This document shows, piece by piece, positions 41,236-52,523 of a stretch of 54,037 nt of DNA. Source of the stretch: a virus; the IMG/VR virus record IMGVR_UViG_3300013137_000026, positions 1 through 54,037 of that record. One strand, written 5' to 3'. Both the position numbers and the translations under genes were made by a program. Position 1 is the first letter of the stretch. Every line of letters starts with the position of its first letter. The notes below the pieces were generated by a model. The model was not told where the DNA came from and made no database searches. It saw nothing but the letters and a program-made list of their open reading frames with translations.

Positions 41236-44200
41236 ATGAGCGCCTTTTTAACAGCACTAAATGTAACACCTTTAACAGGATTTATATCAAACGGTAACAA
41301 ATTTGATATTGAATGGTTCTATACTGGTGCTGGTCCAACATATTGGGAAATATTGCGACATGTTAGTCCGCTTACAGATATTGGTCCTACGATGTTAGAT
41401 GTATCAACATTTACTTCTTTAGCAACCACAGTTTCTTCAGTCATAACCTACGCTGATTATTTGAATGATGCAACAGATCCAGAAGGGATATATACTAATG
41501 CTGAGGTTATTGATCAGATAATACATACTCAACGTAAATTAACTTATTCTGTTCGTGGAGTAACAACGACGGAGACGACAGCAGCTAGCTGTTACATTAA
41601 TCCACCAGCATTTACCTTACCCTATGTAACAACTACACATAATAATGGTTGGTTGGTTAACTGGTCAGGAAAAACTCAAGTTGTTTTTAATACTTTACAT
41701 TTAGAGGGAGAACAAATTTGGGCTACAAAGTTAACTGCTTTAGGTGCGGGTTATCTTTCTCGAACGGCTGTTGATTCTAATTTTTATAGAAACAATTCAT
41801 TAAATGAAGGTACCGTATGGGTATCAGATAGAGGAGATGGTCCACATGGCGGAGGCGGATCTTCATATGTGTGGAGATTAGATGCACATACCGGTACGGT
41901 ACAACATATATATTCTTTACCAGGCACATCACAAACCTGCGGCCTGTGTGTTGATCCTCGAGATGGAAGTTGTTACGCTGGCGGTAATTCATCGGTTGTT
42001 TATAAATTAAAATTAGATAATACAGAACCGGTAGTTATTAGTATTCCTCGCAGCCCTTGGCCTTATGGTATTTATGGGATGGCATCTAATCCAGCTTTAC
42101 CAAAACAAGTAGGTATTGTTTATGGAAACGGTCTCAAGAGACATTGGGATGATCCGAATATGTTTATTGGAGATTGCGATACTGGTTATGCATATCCACT
42201 TAATGTTCAAGCATATAATGCCGCTTACGGTTCTGATAGTCAATTATGGATGATAAATGCTATGGATGGATATGTTCGAAGGTATGATGGAACCACCATT
42301 ACTGCATATTCTGTTTATCCAGATTCTCGACCTCATGAATATAGGGGTATTTGCATAGATAATTCAACTTCATCAACATCAAATTATAATGTATGGATTG
42401 GGGATACTAATGCATGGGAAATAAATAAATTTACATGGAATGGGACAACTTTAACACTTAATAAACGATATACAAGTCTGGCATATGCCCCAATGGGGAT
42501 TGGGTGTGATTCGGAAAATAATTTATGGACTGTAGAGGGGCACAATTGCCTTCATTTAGATAAAATCTATCAAACAACAAATGCATCATCTGCATACCCA
42601 TATGGTGGTGGTTGTAGATATCCAACAGGACCCTATAGTAGTTGGAGTGCTAGTACTGTTATTAACGACGCAGCAATAGAATATGTCTTAACGCGCGATC
42701 CGTCAACAATGGCTGCACCAACTTTAGCAGCATTTAATAATTTAATTGAAACAAATATTGGTACCTCAGAAACATTAACTTATAATGGTACAGATTATGA
42801 TCGATACACATGGGGTATTAAAATTAAAGGAAGTAATACACAAGAACAGCATAATAATGCGGTAGCCTTTATTGCTGCATATAGCGCAGATTTGACAGTT
42901 ACACAAGGTAGACGAATATATCCTAATTGCCCGGCATCAATTGATACCGTAATACGTTTTAGTTTCCCAACAACACCACCTGTTGGTGATTCTTATCAAT
43001 ATTCTGATTTTACTGGGTATATTGCATTTGCTGGAGATTTAAGTGCTAACAATTCAATTCCAATACAACCAGGTTCCTTAGTAACTACATCTTATAAGTT
43101 CCCAGATTATACTAATCCAAGTTTTATCGACATGTCATTATCAGGAATTTATTCATCACCAACATTAGAAGACGGAACCTATTGGCAAAATCAAATTAAT
43201 AATGCCAATACAATTGAAACCTCTGGATATGATGATTTAACAGTAAGATGTAAACCTGATATCTATGATGGTTCATTTGAATTATCTGGTATTAGGTATA
43301 ATTTTGGTGACAGAGATTATGATTTGGGTGTTACTGTTCCAAATAGTTATATAACACAAGTGATACCAGATTTACAACAAGATTATACTTATCATGACCC
43401 AAGTCAAAGTGGTAAACCCAATGCTAGATGGATCGGATATCCAGGTGAAGACAGTGGTACCTATTTTGTAAATGCTACAGCATATTATAATCATAATGTT
43501 TATCTTACAGGTACCAACCCCCAAACAACATCTAATACCGAACCAGGATCTGCAACAGTTTGGGAACGTTGGCCAACAGCACAATTTTATTTGACTCCGT
43601 TAGATACAACATCATTACGTTTATGGTTGTGGAGAGAATCGATTTATAGAGCTTATGGTGATAATGGTCTTACACCATGGTCGGCTAATAGAATTATATC
43701 CGGTACTGATCCTGTATCTGCATTGTTTAGTGATATGTCAATAGCTAGGACATGGGCTCTTTCAAGTTGGACTATTGATTTTGGAGATCATAATAATTAT
43801 CCAGCATTTTTCACTTCATTGGGTTATACTAATAGCGCATTTTTAGATACCGTGGACGCTAGTTATTCTCCAAAAGATGCAACAACACTTCATGCAAATT
43901 TAACCTCTCATTTATATTGTAGACCAGGTACTTATTATGCGACCTTATTTGTAAGAGCAATTAATACCGAAACTGAATCAGCAGAGTTAAATACAATGAA
44001 TATAGCGGCAACGCAAGAAGTTCGAGTTTATGAATTAGAACCATTTGCTAATTTCTTAACCTTAGCTGTTTCGACAGTATCAAGCAGTTATCATGATGAT
44101 GCAACAACACCAATATGGGGTCAATTATATGTTGATGAGCCTCCAGTATTAAATACAGTAAATCTAATTTCTGGATATGCACCAAATCTTACTATTACTT

Positions 44201-44997
44201 GGATGGAATGTTGCATGCCCCATTCTTATCCAATTAGTGGATATGATTGGAACTTTGGTGATTATTATAATGAGATTCAAAACCTTTCGTCAATCAGTGC
44301 TTTAAATGTAACGGTCGATTATCCTTGTTGGGAAACAGATCAATCATATCATCGAGTTATTCATACTTATGTAATGCCAGGAATATATAATGTAACACTT
44401 TGTGCTTCTGCTAGTACAACATCAACACAATCATGTTGTGCAAAAAATCTATATGTATACGTTGATGAATTATTACCTGAAGCTTGTTTTACTATTGGGG
44501 ATTCATTAACATCGTTCGGTGTAACTCCTTCTGGTGAAGCACCATTAACCGTTTATTTTAATCCGTCATGCACTATACCAGGATCGTTCCCAATTTGCAG
44601 AATGGATTGGGATTTTGGTGATGGAACAATGACTACTGTTACTAGACGCCCATCGACAGAAAACACTTACGGAATTTATCCATTCCCAAGCGATCTTAAT
44701 GATCCAAGAAATATTATTGTAAGTCATGAATTTACTAGAACATTAATATCTCAACCATCTACCTTTATCGTAACCATGTCTGCTTACGCATGTAATACCA
44801 ACACAATGGATTCTACCTCTGGTAGTTTTGTAACCGATTATAATGTAGGACCAATTACTGTTCCTGCAATAGATTTATCAGTTGGAAAGAGACATATTAT
44901 TGCAAGTCGATCTTACAATAATGAAGATGATTTATTATTAGTATTTGAGGGCGAAAATAAACCAGTAACCTATAGTGTTTTAATATCAGGAACTTAA
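41236..44997 (+). CDS. Giant virion protein with beta-propeller and multiple PKD/Ig-like domains
   Basis: A 1253-residue structural protein. Residues 1-130 are Ig-like; 180-450 form an NHL-type propeller (EGTVWVSDRGDG, GLCVDPRDGSCYAGG, GIGCDSENNLWTVEG). At least four PKD-like units follow, marked by a W/Y-x-FGD core: RYNFGDRDYD (about 683), TIDFGDHNNY (844), DWNFGDYYNE (999) and DWDFGDGTMT (1122). Such domains on virions often help adhesion to cell surfaces or glycans. No T4 counterpart is recognised. It is the only gene in the tail series with its own intergenic gap (30 bp). Confidence 0.6.
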   Translation: MSAFLTALNVTPLTGFISNGNKFDIEWFYTGAGPTYWEILRHVSPLTDIGPTMLDVSTFTSLATTVSSVITYADYLNDATDPEGIYTNAEVIDQIIHTQRKLTYSVRGVTTTETTAASCYINPPAFTLPYVTTTHNNGWLVNWSGKTQVVFNTLHLEGEQIWATKLTALGAGYLSRTAVDSNFYRNNSLNEGTVWVSDRGDGPHGGGGSSYVWRLDAHTGTVQHIYSLPGTSQTCGLCVDPRDGSCYAGGNSSVVYKLKLDNTEPVVISIPRSPWPYGIYGMASNPALPKQVGIVYGNGLKRHWDDPNMFIGDCDTGYAYPLNVQAYNAAYGSDSQLWMINAMDGYVRRYDGTTITAYSVYPDSRPHEYRGICIDNSTSSTSNYNVWIGDTNAWEINKFTWNGTTLTLNKRYTSLAYAPMGIGCDSENNLWTVEGHNCLHLDKIYQTTNASSAYPYGGGCRYPTGPYSSWSASTVINDAAIEYVLTRDPSTMAAPTLAAFNNLIETNIGTSETLTYNGTDYDRYTWGIKIKGSNTQEQHNNAVAFIAAYSADLTVTQGRRIYPNCPASIDTVIRFSFPTTPPVGDSYQYSDFTGYIAFAGDLSANNSIPIQPGSLVTTSYKFPDYTNPSFIDMSLSGIYSSPTLEDGTYWQNQINNANTIETSGYDDLTVRCKPDIYDGSFELSGIRYNFGDRDYDLGVTVPNSYITQVIPDLQQDYTYHDPSQSGKPNARWIGYPGEDSGTYFVNATAYYNHNVYLTGTNPQTTSNTEPGSATVWERWPTAQFYLTPLDTTSLRLWLWRESIYRAYGDNGLTPWSANRIISGTDPVSALFSDMSIARTWALSSWTIDFGDHNNYPAFFTSLGYTNSAFLDTVDASYSPKDATTLHANLTSHLYCRPGTYYATLFVRAINTETESAELNTMNIAATQEVRVYELEPFANFLTLAVSTVSSSYHDDATTPIWGQLYVDEPPVLNTVNLISGYAPNLTITWMECCMPHSYPISGYDWNFGDYYNEIQNLSSISALNVTVDYPCWETDQSYHRVIHTYVMPGIYNVTLCASASTTSTQSCCAKNLYVYVDELLPEACFTIGDSLTSFGVTPSGEAPLTVYFNPSCTIPGSFPICRMDWDFGDGTMTTVTRRPSTENTYGIYPFPSDLNDPRNIIVSHEFTRTLISQPSTFIVTMSAYACNTNTMDSTSGSFVTDYNVGPITVPAIDLSVGKRHIIASRSYNNEDDLLLVFEGENKPVTYSVLISGT

Positions 44998-44998
44998 T

Positions 44999-47900
44999 AT
45001 GAACAGTATATCAGTTAGTGCAGGTAATGTAATATCTCTATCAGCTATGTATCCATATGATACAAAGCTAGATTTACTATATAATATCCATGCTTTTGAT
45101 GATGGATATACTTTCTTGCACAATCCAATATTAGATGGAGCTAAGGATGTTAAATTTGGTAAAGATACCTTATTCTATATTTCTTCAGCATCAGAGTTTA
45201 TCAATTATATGCTTGATGTATCTAGAACAATCAATATTCTTGATCTAGCATTCTTTACTACATTCCAATTAGATAATGGTACCTATTTACTCAACACCAA
45301 TAATACGTTATATGTTTCTGCAGATGCAAGTCCGTTAGATGATATCAAATTTTTCAACATTGTTCGAAATATAGATGGTACTATTTCACTTTTTCAAAAT
45401 GGGTTATATGTTACTGTTAGCAGAACCGCTCCATATAATCTTACTTTAGAATCTCAATATAGTCCAGACGAATATAATCAACAAAAATTCAATTTTTATT
45501 TGGTAGGAAAGCATTTGTTAATTTCAACAGTATTCACTAACCCAACGATCTATGGCCCGACTATTATTCAACGATTCGTAAGTGATAGTCCATTAACACA
45601 CAATGCACGAGCTGTAGGATTAATTAGTGATGATGATTATTCCGGTAGTAATGATTACATGTTTAATGTAACCTTTTATGCTAGCGCGTTTAATACAGGA
45701 TTTAACAGTTCAATTAATTGGGTTAAGTACTTTAATGACTTTAACAACAAGCAACACAATAAAGATGTTAACATTGACAGATCGATTAATGATATCAGTC
45801 AGAACTATTTGATTAGTTTACCATACAAAACAAAGATAACAGGCAACACATCCGAAGTTAATATTAACAATTTAAAGAATATCGAGACTCCAGAATATGA
45901 ATTTGCTACAGCACCATATATTAGTGGTGGATTATCATTATCATCGGTAGATACACCAGAGGCTATTAAACGAAGAGAATATGAACAGATTTTTATGGGT
46001 ACTAATCAGGATGAAGGATATGACAATCCATTCTTAGAATTTAGTGCTTATACAAAAGCAATGACATTTGTAAAAGATGCATTAACATATTTTCATTATC
46101 CTATTACCGCTCCAAGAATTGCACTATCTGCTGCTGGGTTAGTTGAAGCTGGATCAATTCCGGGTACTTCACCTGTTAGGGCAGATAAGATTTGGAAGAA
46201 AATGGCTAATTACAGTAAGAATATCCAATGGGGTAATTCACAGCAATGGCAAAGAGGTACCTTCCTTTGTTCTTGGTTATCTGGATCCGAAGATTACAAT
46301 CCACATGTTAAGGGAGTATGGAAAGATAGATGGTATTACCCAGGTTATATTACTCCTGTTCAAGCAGGATCAGCTGTTGAGATGGTTTATTTTGGTCATA
46401 CTCCGGTAGTATGGGATGAAGATTCTTCAATGACGTTTGACCCTGGAGTATGGTACAAGTATTATCATAAGGGTGAAGACGGTAACCTAACTATTGTTAA
46501 ATCCTTAACAGGTAATGGAACAGCTTTAGGATTGTGGCTTGATGAATGGGCAGCTACAACCATAGATAAATCACCCAATGATAATGATGGTATTATTCAA
46601 CCAGAGTTCACTGATGATATGGTTGTTGGCGACAATTTAAAACTTAATGGTATAGATCAAGAGTGTTTTGTTCCTTATAATTCTACGTATAATACCAATG
46701 GAGAAATAACAGTATCATTTTGGGCTAAAGCAAATGATTGGAATAATGTTAAAGGTAATCATTTTGTTGATAACAATTTCCGTGGTGGTTGGAGTATAGG
46801 ATATTCGAATGGTTTCTTTACACCAATAGTCCCAACTTTTGATACTACTTATGGGCATGTTATTCTATCCAATAATGATAATAGTATTTTGACCGATACC
46901 TTAATTCCAATATCAGGTGCAGTATATGCAGATCCTGTAGCAATTCTTATTGATAAGAATTTATTTACATGGGTTTTAGATAATGGTGTCAATAAGAGTT
47001 TATATAAGCTTGATTACAATGGTAATATACTAAAGCAAATTCATTTTAGTAATATTACCCTACAAGATATGGTATTAGACCGAGATCAAAACATCTGGAT
47101 ATTAAATTCTAATCAATTATCAGCAATTAATACTTTTGGTTATTTAGTATCAACAGCAACCGGTACTGGTAATAGTATTGATGTTAATAAATCCAATACT
47201 ATTATCGTATCCGACTATTCAGATATTTGTGTTGATAATAGTAACAATGTTTGGGGCATTTCTGCTCAAAATGTTTACAAGAATAATCTGTTAATGTTAA
47301 GTGGTACTAATATTAGTCGCCTAGCTTGTGATAAGGATAACAACATTTGGTTACTTAATACAACGACAGATTTCATTAAGTTAAATAACATAGGAGCGTT
47401 TATTCTATCTGGATCCGTAACAAACAACCCAGTAGTTTCATCTCGTGCTATAGGATTTACTAACGAATATTCTGCAGGACAATATAAAGATTATGTATGG
47501 ATAGTACAAGGATCAGACCAGATTCTATATAAGTATGATATTGTAGGAAATTACGTTTCTGATAATGTAATCACTAATGGTATTGATTTAACTCAATATC
47601 TATCACACAAAAAATCAACAATACAATTTAATGCCAACGGAGATTTTACTGGATATGATTGGGATAGAAAGTTTAGATATTTAGTTTATGGTGGATCAGT
47701 AGTAGAAGCTAAGCTAACTTTAGGAAGTTTAATATCTTCACAAACATTAGTATTAACTCAACCAACATCAACCTTAAGTACCAATGATATACACCAATTT
47801 GTTATTACTTATGATACAGATGGAACTTATAAGTTCTATGTTGATAATGTACTAAGAGATTCAGAAAGTGTTGCTGTTGGTTCTTTAATTTATCATGAAT

Positions 47901-48301
47901 ATGAAAATGGATTAGTTATTGGTGGTAATATGGGTAGATCTGTCGATTTGGATACAGAACTAAAAACTAACAAATATCACTTTGAAGGTCAAATTAGCGA
48001 CGTAAGAATCTATGATTGGCCGTTAAATAATTCTGATATTGGACATCTATATTTTCTTAAATCTGAATTTAAGGATTTAGTTTGGAATATGCCAACTGGG
48101 GTCCAGAACTACTTAGAAGAGGTAGAGAGATTCTTTAAGCATAAGTTACCAGGATTAAAATCGCAATTTTACAATATTAAGTTGAATGGGTTACAAATAA
48201 CAGATACTAGTACAAGGAGTTTAATTGAAACCATAATTAGAAATACGGTTACAAAAGTAGCTCCAGCATATACAGAGTTATATCGAATAATTTGGGATTA
48301 A
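44999..48301 (+). CDS. Giant virion protein with a LamG domain split by a beta-propeller
   Basis: An 1100-residue structural protein. After a beta-rich N-terminus, a LamG/concanavalin-like domain starts near residue 566 (EITVSFWAKANDW, GWSIGYSNG at about 600) but is interrupted by an NHL-like propeller (about 615-865; LDRDQNIWILNSN, ICVDNSNNVWGIS, LACDKDNNIWLLN) and resumes near 879 (FRYLVYGG, HQFVITYDTDGTYKFYVD, GQISDVRIYDWPLNNSDI). The last 70 residues are helical. The arrangement suggests carbohydrate binding at the tail surface. TTAATATG links it to the preceding stop, with AGGA upstream. Confidence 0.6.
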   Translation: MNSISVSAGNVISLSAMYPYDTKLDLLYNIHAFDDGYTFLHNPILDGAKDVKFGKDTLFYISSASEFINYMLDVSRTINILDLAFFTTFQLDNGTYLLNTNNTLYVSADASPLDDIKFFNIVRNIDGTISLFQNGLYVTVSRTAPYNLTLESQYSPDEYNQQKFNFYLVGKHLLISTVFTNPTIYGPTIIQRFVSDSPLTHNARAVGLISDDDYSGSNDYMFNVTFYASAFNTGFNSSINWVKYFNDFNNKQHNKDVNIDRSINDISQNYLISLPYKTKITGNTSEVNINNLKNIETPEYEFATAPYISGGLSLSSVDTPEAIKRREYEQIFMGTNQDEGYDNPFLEFSAYTKAMTFVKDALTYFHYPITAPRIALSAAGLVEAGSIPGTSPVRADKIWKKMANYSKNIQWGNSQQWQRGTFLCSWLSGSEDYNPHVKGVWKDRWYYPGYITPVQAGSAVEMVYFGHTPVVWDEDSSMTFDPGVWYKYYHKGEDGNLTIVKSLTGNGTALGLWLDEWAATTIDKSPNDNDGIIQPEFTDDMVVGDNLKLNGIDQECFVPYNSTYNTNGEITVSFWAKANDWNNVKGNHFVDNNFRGGWSIGYSNGFFTPIVPTFDTTYGHVILSNNDNSILTDTLIPISGAVYADPVAILIDKNLFTWVLDNGVNKSLYKLDYNGNILKQIHFSNITLQDMVLDRDQNIWILNSNQLSAINTFGYLVSTATGTGNSIDVNKSNTIIVSDYSDICVDNSNNVWGISAQNVYKNNLLMLSGTNISRLACDKDNNIWLLNTTTDFIKLNNIGAFILSGSVTNNPVVSSRAIGFTNEYSAGQYKDYVWIVQGSDQILYKYDIVGNYVSDNVITNGIDLTQYLSHKKSTIQFNANGDFTGYDWDRKFRYLVYGGSVVEAKLTLGSLISSQTLVLTQPTSTLSTNDIHQFVITYDTDGTYKFYVDNVLRDSESVAVGSLIYHEYENGLVIGGNMGRSVDLDTELKTNKYHFEGQISDVRIYDWPLNNSDIGHLYFLKSEFKDLVWNMPTGVQNYLEEVERFFKHKLPGLKSQFYNIKLNGLQITDTSTRSLIETIIRNTVTKVAPAYTELYRIIWD

Positions 48302-48302
48302 T

Positions 48303-51300
48303 ATGTCTATAAACATTACAGAAATTAATAAGACAGATTTATCAGTTGCTGTAAATGCTGCCTCAGACGTCGATACAGTTGATTATAATATCTCATGGTT
48401 TTGGGAATCTTCGGGAATAACAGCATGGAGTACTAACTTAGCATCTTGGTATACTGCTAGTACTTCTGATTTAATGAGCAATTTAAGTTCAATGGTATTT
48501 TTAGCTAATAGTGATTATTTAACATCTACCATTACCGTTTCTTGTGGATCTGATGGAATTATATTAAATTCTTATGATTTCTACTCACAACATCTTTACG
48601 TATTACCAATATCTTCAACTGTTTATAATATTGAACTAAATGTAGTATTACAAGAAACATCTACTAGTGCAATATCATCACTTTCACCTCTATCAACAGT
48701 GATATGGTCAACCTTCGGAAATATTGCAGCCATGTGGATTAATGGGGCTTCAGCTGGTCAAGTATTTCCCCTTTCAGCAACATTGTCTGGTTTTGTTGTA
48801 TCTGGAATTGATTATCTAGATATGTTTACTCCACAAACAGCTGATCTTGAAATTAATTATCCGTTTTATGCATACGTTACTGATTCAAATCGAACAACAG
48901 GAACGTACGTTTTTACAGTTAATAGTAAAGATATTAAACTATCACCTTATATGTATGATACTGCTGATTACACAGCCACAGCCGTATCAGTAGAATTACA
49001 AGGATATGATACCTTTGCATTAGATACAACAGCAATGGTTGCTTGGAACATATCTTCAACTCCAGGATTAACAGTTAAAGCAGTCGATGATAGTGTTTAT
49101 ACAATGTATACAATTGATACCTATGATAATTTAAGTGCTATCCAATTAGAGTATACGAATATTGATACTTCTTATACTATTGGTACTACTGCATATAATT
49201 TAACACTTCCAACAACATCTGGTTATACAACATTGACTGGGTCAGTAGTATATACACCACAATTGGAACCAACATCAATAACAATTAGTGCTATTAATTT
49301 TAATAATTTACCATTTATTCGAAGTTCGCAATTTAAAGTAAAGGGATATAGACCAGGTTATGGATATCATGATGTAGGAGATCAATATAACGTTAGATGG
49401 ATTATGTCTCAACCTGATTTAGATAGTTTTTGGGCCTATGATAACAATCACAGCCTTTATACCTTTGATATATCTAGTGGGGTTGGAGCTTCTGGGTTGG
49501 CTATTAACTTTGATACCTTATGGGCTTGTATTACTACCAATACTTTTACTGCAGCTCCAAAACTATGTAGTTATGCATTAACAGCTGAATATATTAATAG
49601 TACTGGGACAATACTTTTAACCTCTTATAGTTTTACTATAGATGAATTTCCAGCTCCTTCAATCTTTGATGTTAACTTTAAGCTTAACAATGAAGACACA
49701 GCGTATACGCATAATATGTTTAGAGCTAATAGTGCCTATAATGTTACACCGGTTATTGGAACCAATACGTCAAACATTCCTGGATTTGTATTAGGAACTT
49801 ATTATTGGAACTCTGGTGGATCAATTGGAACAGGTACACCAATTTCGTTATATTCAAGCAATTTAAACAATGACAGCACTGTTACTATTACAATGACAGC
49901 CTATAGTGTTTTAGCAGCTGGATGGTTATTACCTCATAGTGATGCCAATTACATTAATTTACGTTTTGGAGATTTACTATCAGCTGATTTTGCAGTAGCT
50001 CCTACCTATGCTTGGAATACTAGTGCTTCTAGGATTTTAGTTGGATCGGAATCTGTTTTAGCACTATCGCCTGGTGCATCTTCATATGGTGAAGGGCATA
50101 CTGAGGCATTTATTTTAAGCGCAAGAACATTAGACGGAACCAGTTATAATTGGCTTATTAATACTGTTCCTTATACAGGACGTGTAGCATCAATCAATGT
50201 AGGGTCAGTACCTAATGATACATTTAATGCAACTGGTACTGCAGTAGGTCTTACAGTATACAATAATGATTTTCCATCAACAATGAGCTTATATCATACT
50301 GCAGATTCTGGTGTAGCAGAATATTATCCTAATTTTAAATGGACCACTACTAGCAACAGTAATAAGCTTTTTCAAAACATAAGAGTATTTCCATACGAAA
50401 ATGTTATTGCATCAATGGGTCCATATACCAATGAAATTATTACTCTCACAAGTATGGATTTAACTGCTATTAAGAATTTAGGATTTGGACCAGTTAGTCC
50501 AGTAAGAGTTAGTACCGATGCATCATTGTGGGTATTATCAAGTGCTAAATGGAGTTCATCAATTACTACTAATACTACTAATTTCAATTTTACTCTCACT
50601 TCTGGTAACGGTGTAACTCCTGGTACAATTAGTCAATATGATAGTGCGATTGTATTTACACTTAGCGTATCTGGAACAATTGGTAAAGATATTCCAGATT
50701 CATTATATTCTCCACCATATGATTGGCAAACAATTTCTGAAACCTATACTATTGCACCAATAACAATGACTGCGATTAATTTACCAGAGTTGAGATTGTT
50801 TACTACAACACCTTATGTATTAACAGGTCAAAATGTTACATTTACCAATGGAACAACACCTAATGGTAATATAGCAACGTTTACGTTTAATAACGGTAAT
50901 GGTCAAACTACAACAGTAGCAGATTATAGATCCTTTACTACATCCTATACAGCTGTTGGGGTTTATTCAGTAACATTATCAGCTACTACCAATACCGGAT
51001 TTTCATATGCCAGTACTTATCATGATGCTGTTCATGTAGTCGCTGGCTATCTCCCATTTAATAGTAATATTACCCGAGTCTATGGTGAAGTATTGTCATT
51101 ACCATATTCACTAGGTGAAACATTGATTCCACCAAACGAATGGGTTACACATGATAATATTAATGCGGCATTTGATAAGTTAAATGATAATTTATCATAT
51201 ATAGAAGAAAAATCTCACGTGTACGTACAACCACCAATCAATTACTTAGGTTGGTTAGGTACCGCTATTGCTGATAGTAATCTTCATTGGAGATTGGGAA

Positions 51301-52454
51301 GCTCAGTAAGTGCGGTTGCCGGTACGCTATCAGATGCTAGAGATATTGCAGTAAAGAATAATATGCTTTATGTTATTAATGATACTACGGTATATGTATT
51401 ATCTTCTGATTATAATGCCACTATTGCAGGTTCTAGAACCTATAAGACTATAGGAGAATCATTTGTTAATCCAATAGCTATTGATGTTGATTCAAGATCA
51501 AGAATCTATGTATTGGATTCAACTAAGAATAAAGTTATGGTATTTTCATTAGATACTACTTTAGCAGATCCTTGGAGACTATTATATGAGTGGGGTGGAT
51601 TAGGCGGAGCCTCAGCTAGAACAAAATTCCAAAGTCCTACTGATCTCTATGTAGATTCAAACGATCATGTTTGGGTAGCTGATGCGGGTAATGGTGTAAT
51701 TAAGCAATATAGTGGTTCCGGTGGTTGGTTACAAACAATAGCAAGCCCATATATGGCTAACATAATAAGTGTAGCTGTTGATAGTGATCATAATCTTCAT
51801 GTGTTAACTAGTACTAATATTGTTAAATTAACCAATGCTGGATCTTTACTCAAGATCTATAACTATCCTAATACTAGTGGGGCTTTACCAAAGAGGATTA
51901 TACCTTCTTATGACGGCGGATTTGTATACGTATGCTTTGCTGATAAAATTATCAAGATTGCTACCGATGGTACCAACGCATCGATATTTGCAGACGGTAT
52001 TAGTAATACCTATAGTGGTATCTATCATGATTCAAATAGAAACTTTTATATTGCTAACAAAATAGATATTCTAAAATACTATGATACATTAGTAACCCTA
52101 TCAATCAAATTAGATACAGATAGTTTGGTTTGGAATATAAATGATATTAATATCGATAAGGATGAGTTTATCCAAGATTGGGTTTACAATAGAAGTTTGT
52201 CAAGATTGTGGGACAATATAGAAATAATAAAGAGATCGATTATTGGAACAATAATTTCGACTAAATCAAGTACAGGTGGAACCATTCTTACCATTGGTGG
52301 ATTTACCCCAGAAGAATATATTTCAGCCACTGGTACCGCAGCAAAATCCAATGTATTTGTTGGTGTTAATGAATTTGTTACAGCACCAGTTGTTAATAGA
52401 TGTTTAACCCAATTATACGATATGGAAGAAAAGATTTTAGAGTTAATAAGTTAG
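48303..52454 (+). CDS. Giant virion protein with Ig/PKD domains and a C-terminal beta-propeller
   Basis: A 1383-residue structural protein. Residues 1-950 are a chain of Ig-like units with repeated aromatic/Gly patterns, including a PKD-like one with FTFNNGNGQTTT (about 855-870) and TAVGVYSVTLSATTN. An NHL-type propeller of about five or six blades covers 1005-1260 (DIAVKNNMLYVIND, IDVDSRSRIYVLDST, LYVDSNDHVWVADAG). The C-terminal 120 residues are helical (WDNIEIIKRSIIGTI, YDMEEKILELIS) and probably anchor it to the baseplate or to a fibre. It is the last gene before the tail-fibre gene. Confidence 0.6.
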   Translation: MSINITEINKTDLSVAVNAASDVDTVDYNISWFWESSGITAWSTNLASWYTASTSDLMSNLSSMVFLANSDYLTSTITVSCGSDGIILNSYDFYSQHLYVLPISSTVYNIELNVVLQETSTSAISSLSPLSTVIWSTFGNIAAMWINGASAGQVFPLSATLSGFVVSGIDYLDMFTPQTADLEINYPFYAYVTDSNRTTGTYVFTVNSKDIKLSPYMYDTADYTATAVSVELQGYDTFALDTTAMVAWNISSTPGLTVKAVDDSVYTMYTIDTYDNLSAIQLEYTNIDTSYTIGTTAYNLTLPTTSGYTTLTGSVVYTPQLEPTSITISAINFNNLPFIRSSQFKVKGYRPGYGYHDVGDQYNVRWIMSQPDLDSFWAYDNNHSLYTFDISSGVGASGLAINFDTLWACITTNTFTAAPKLCSYALTAEYINSTGTILLTSYSFTIDEFPAPSIFDVNFKLNNEDTAYTHNMFRANSAYNVTPVIGTNTSNIPGFVLGTYYWNSGGSIGTGTPISLYSSNLNNDSTVTITMTAYSVLAAGWLLPHSDANYINLRFGDLLSADFAVAPTYAWNTSASRILVGSESVLALSPGASSYGEGHTEAFILSARTLDGTSYNWLINTVPYTGRVASINVGSVPNDTFNATGTAVGLTVYNNDFPSTMSLYHTADSGVAEYYPNFKWTTTSNSNKLFQNIRVFPYENVIASMGPYTNEIITLTSMDLTAIKNLGFGPVSPVRVSTDASLWVLSSAKWSSSITTNTTNFNFTLTSGNGVTPGTISQYDSAIVFTLSVSGTIGKDIPDSLYSPPYDWQTISETYTIAPITMTAINLPELRLFTTTPYVLTGQNVTFTNGTTPNGNIATFTFNNGNGQTTTVADYRSFTTSYTAVGVYSVTLSATTNTGFSYASTYHDAVHVVAGYLPFNSNITRVYGEVLSLPYSLGETLIPPNEWVTHDNINAAFDKLNDNLSYIEEKSHVYVQPPINYLGWLGTAIADSNLHWRLGSSVSAVAGTLSDARDIAVKNNMLYVINDTTVYVLSSDYNATIAGSRTYKTIGESFVNPIAIDVDSRSRIYVLDSTKNKVMVFSLDTTLADPWRLLYEWGGLGGASARTKFQSPTDLYVDSNDHVWVADAGNGVIKQYSGSGGWLQTIASPYMANIISVAVDSDHNLHVLTSTNIVKLTNAGSLLKIYNYPNTSGALPKRIIPSYDGGFVYVCFADKIIKIATDGTNASIFADGISNTYSGIYHDSNRNFYIANKIDILKYYDTLVTLSIKLDTDSLVWNINDINIDKDEFIQDWVYNRSLSRLWDNIEIIKRSIIGTIISTKSSTGGTILTIGGFTPEEYISATGTAAKSNVFVGVNEFVTAPVVNRCLTQLYDMEEKILELIS

Positions 52455-52523
52455 TGAATACTGTAAGAATAATGGTTCTTTTTAACTATATTTGTTATTT
52501 TCGAACGAAGTTTTATATCTAAC

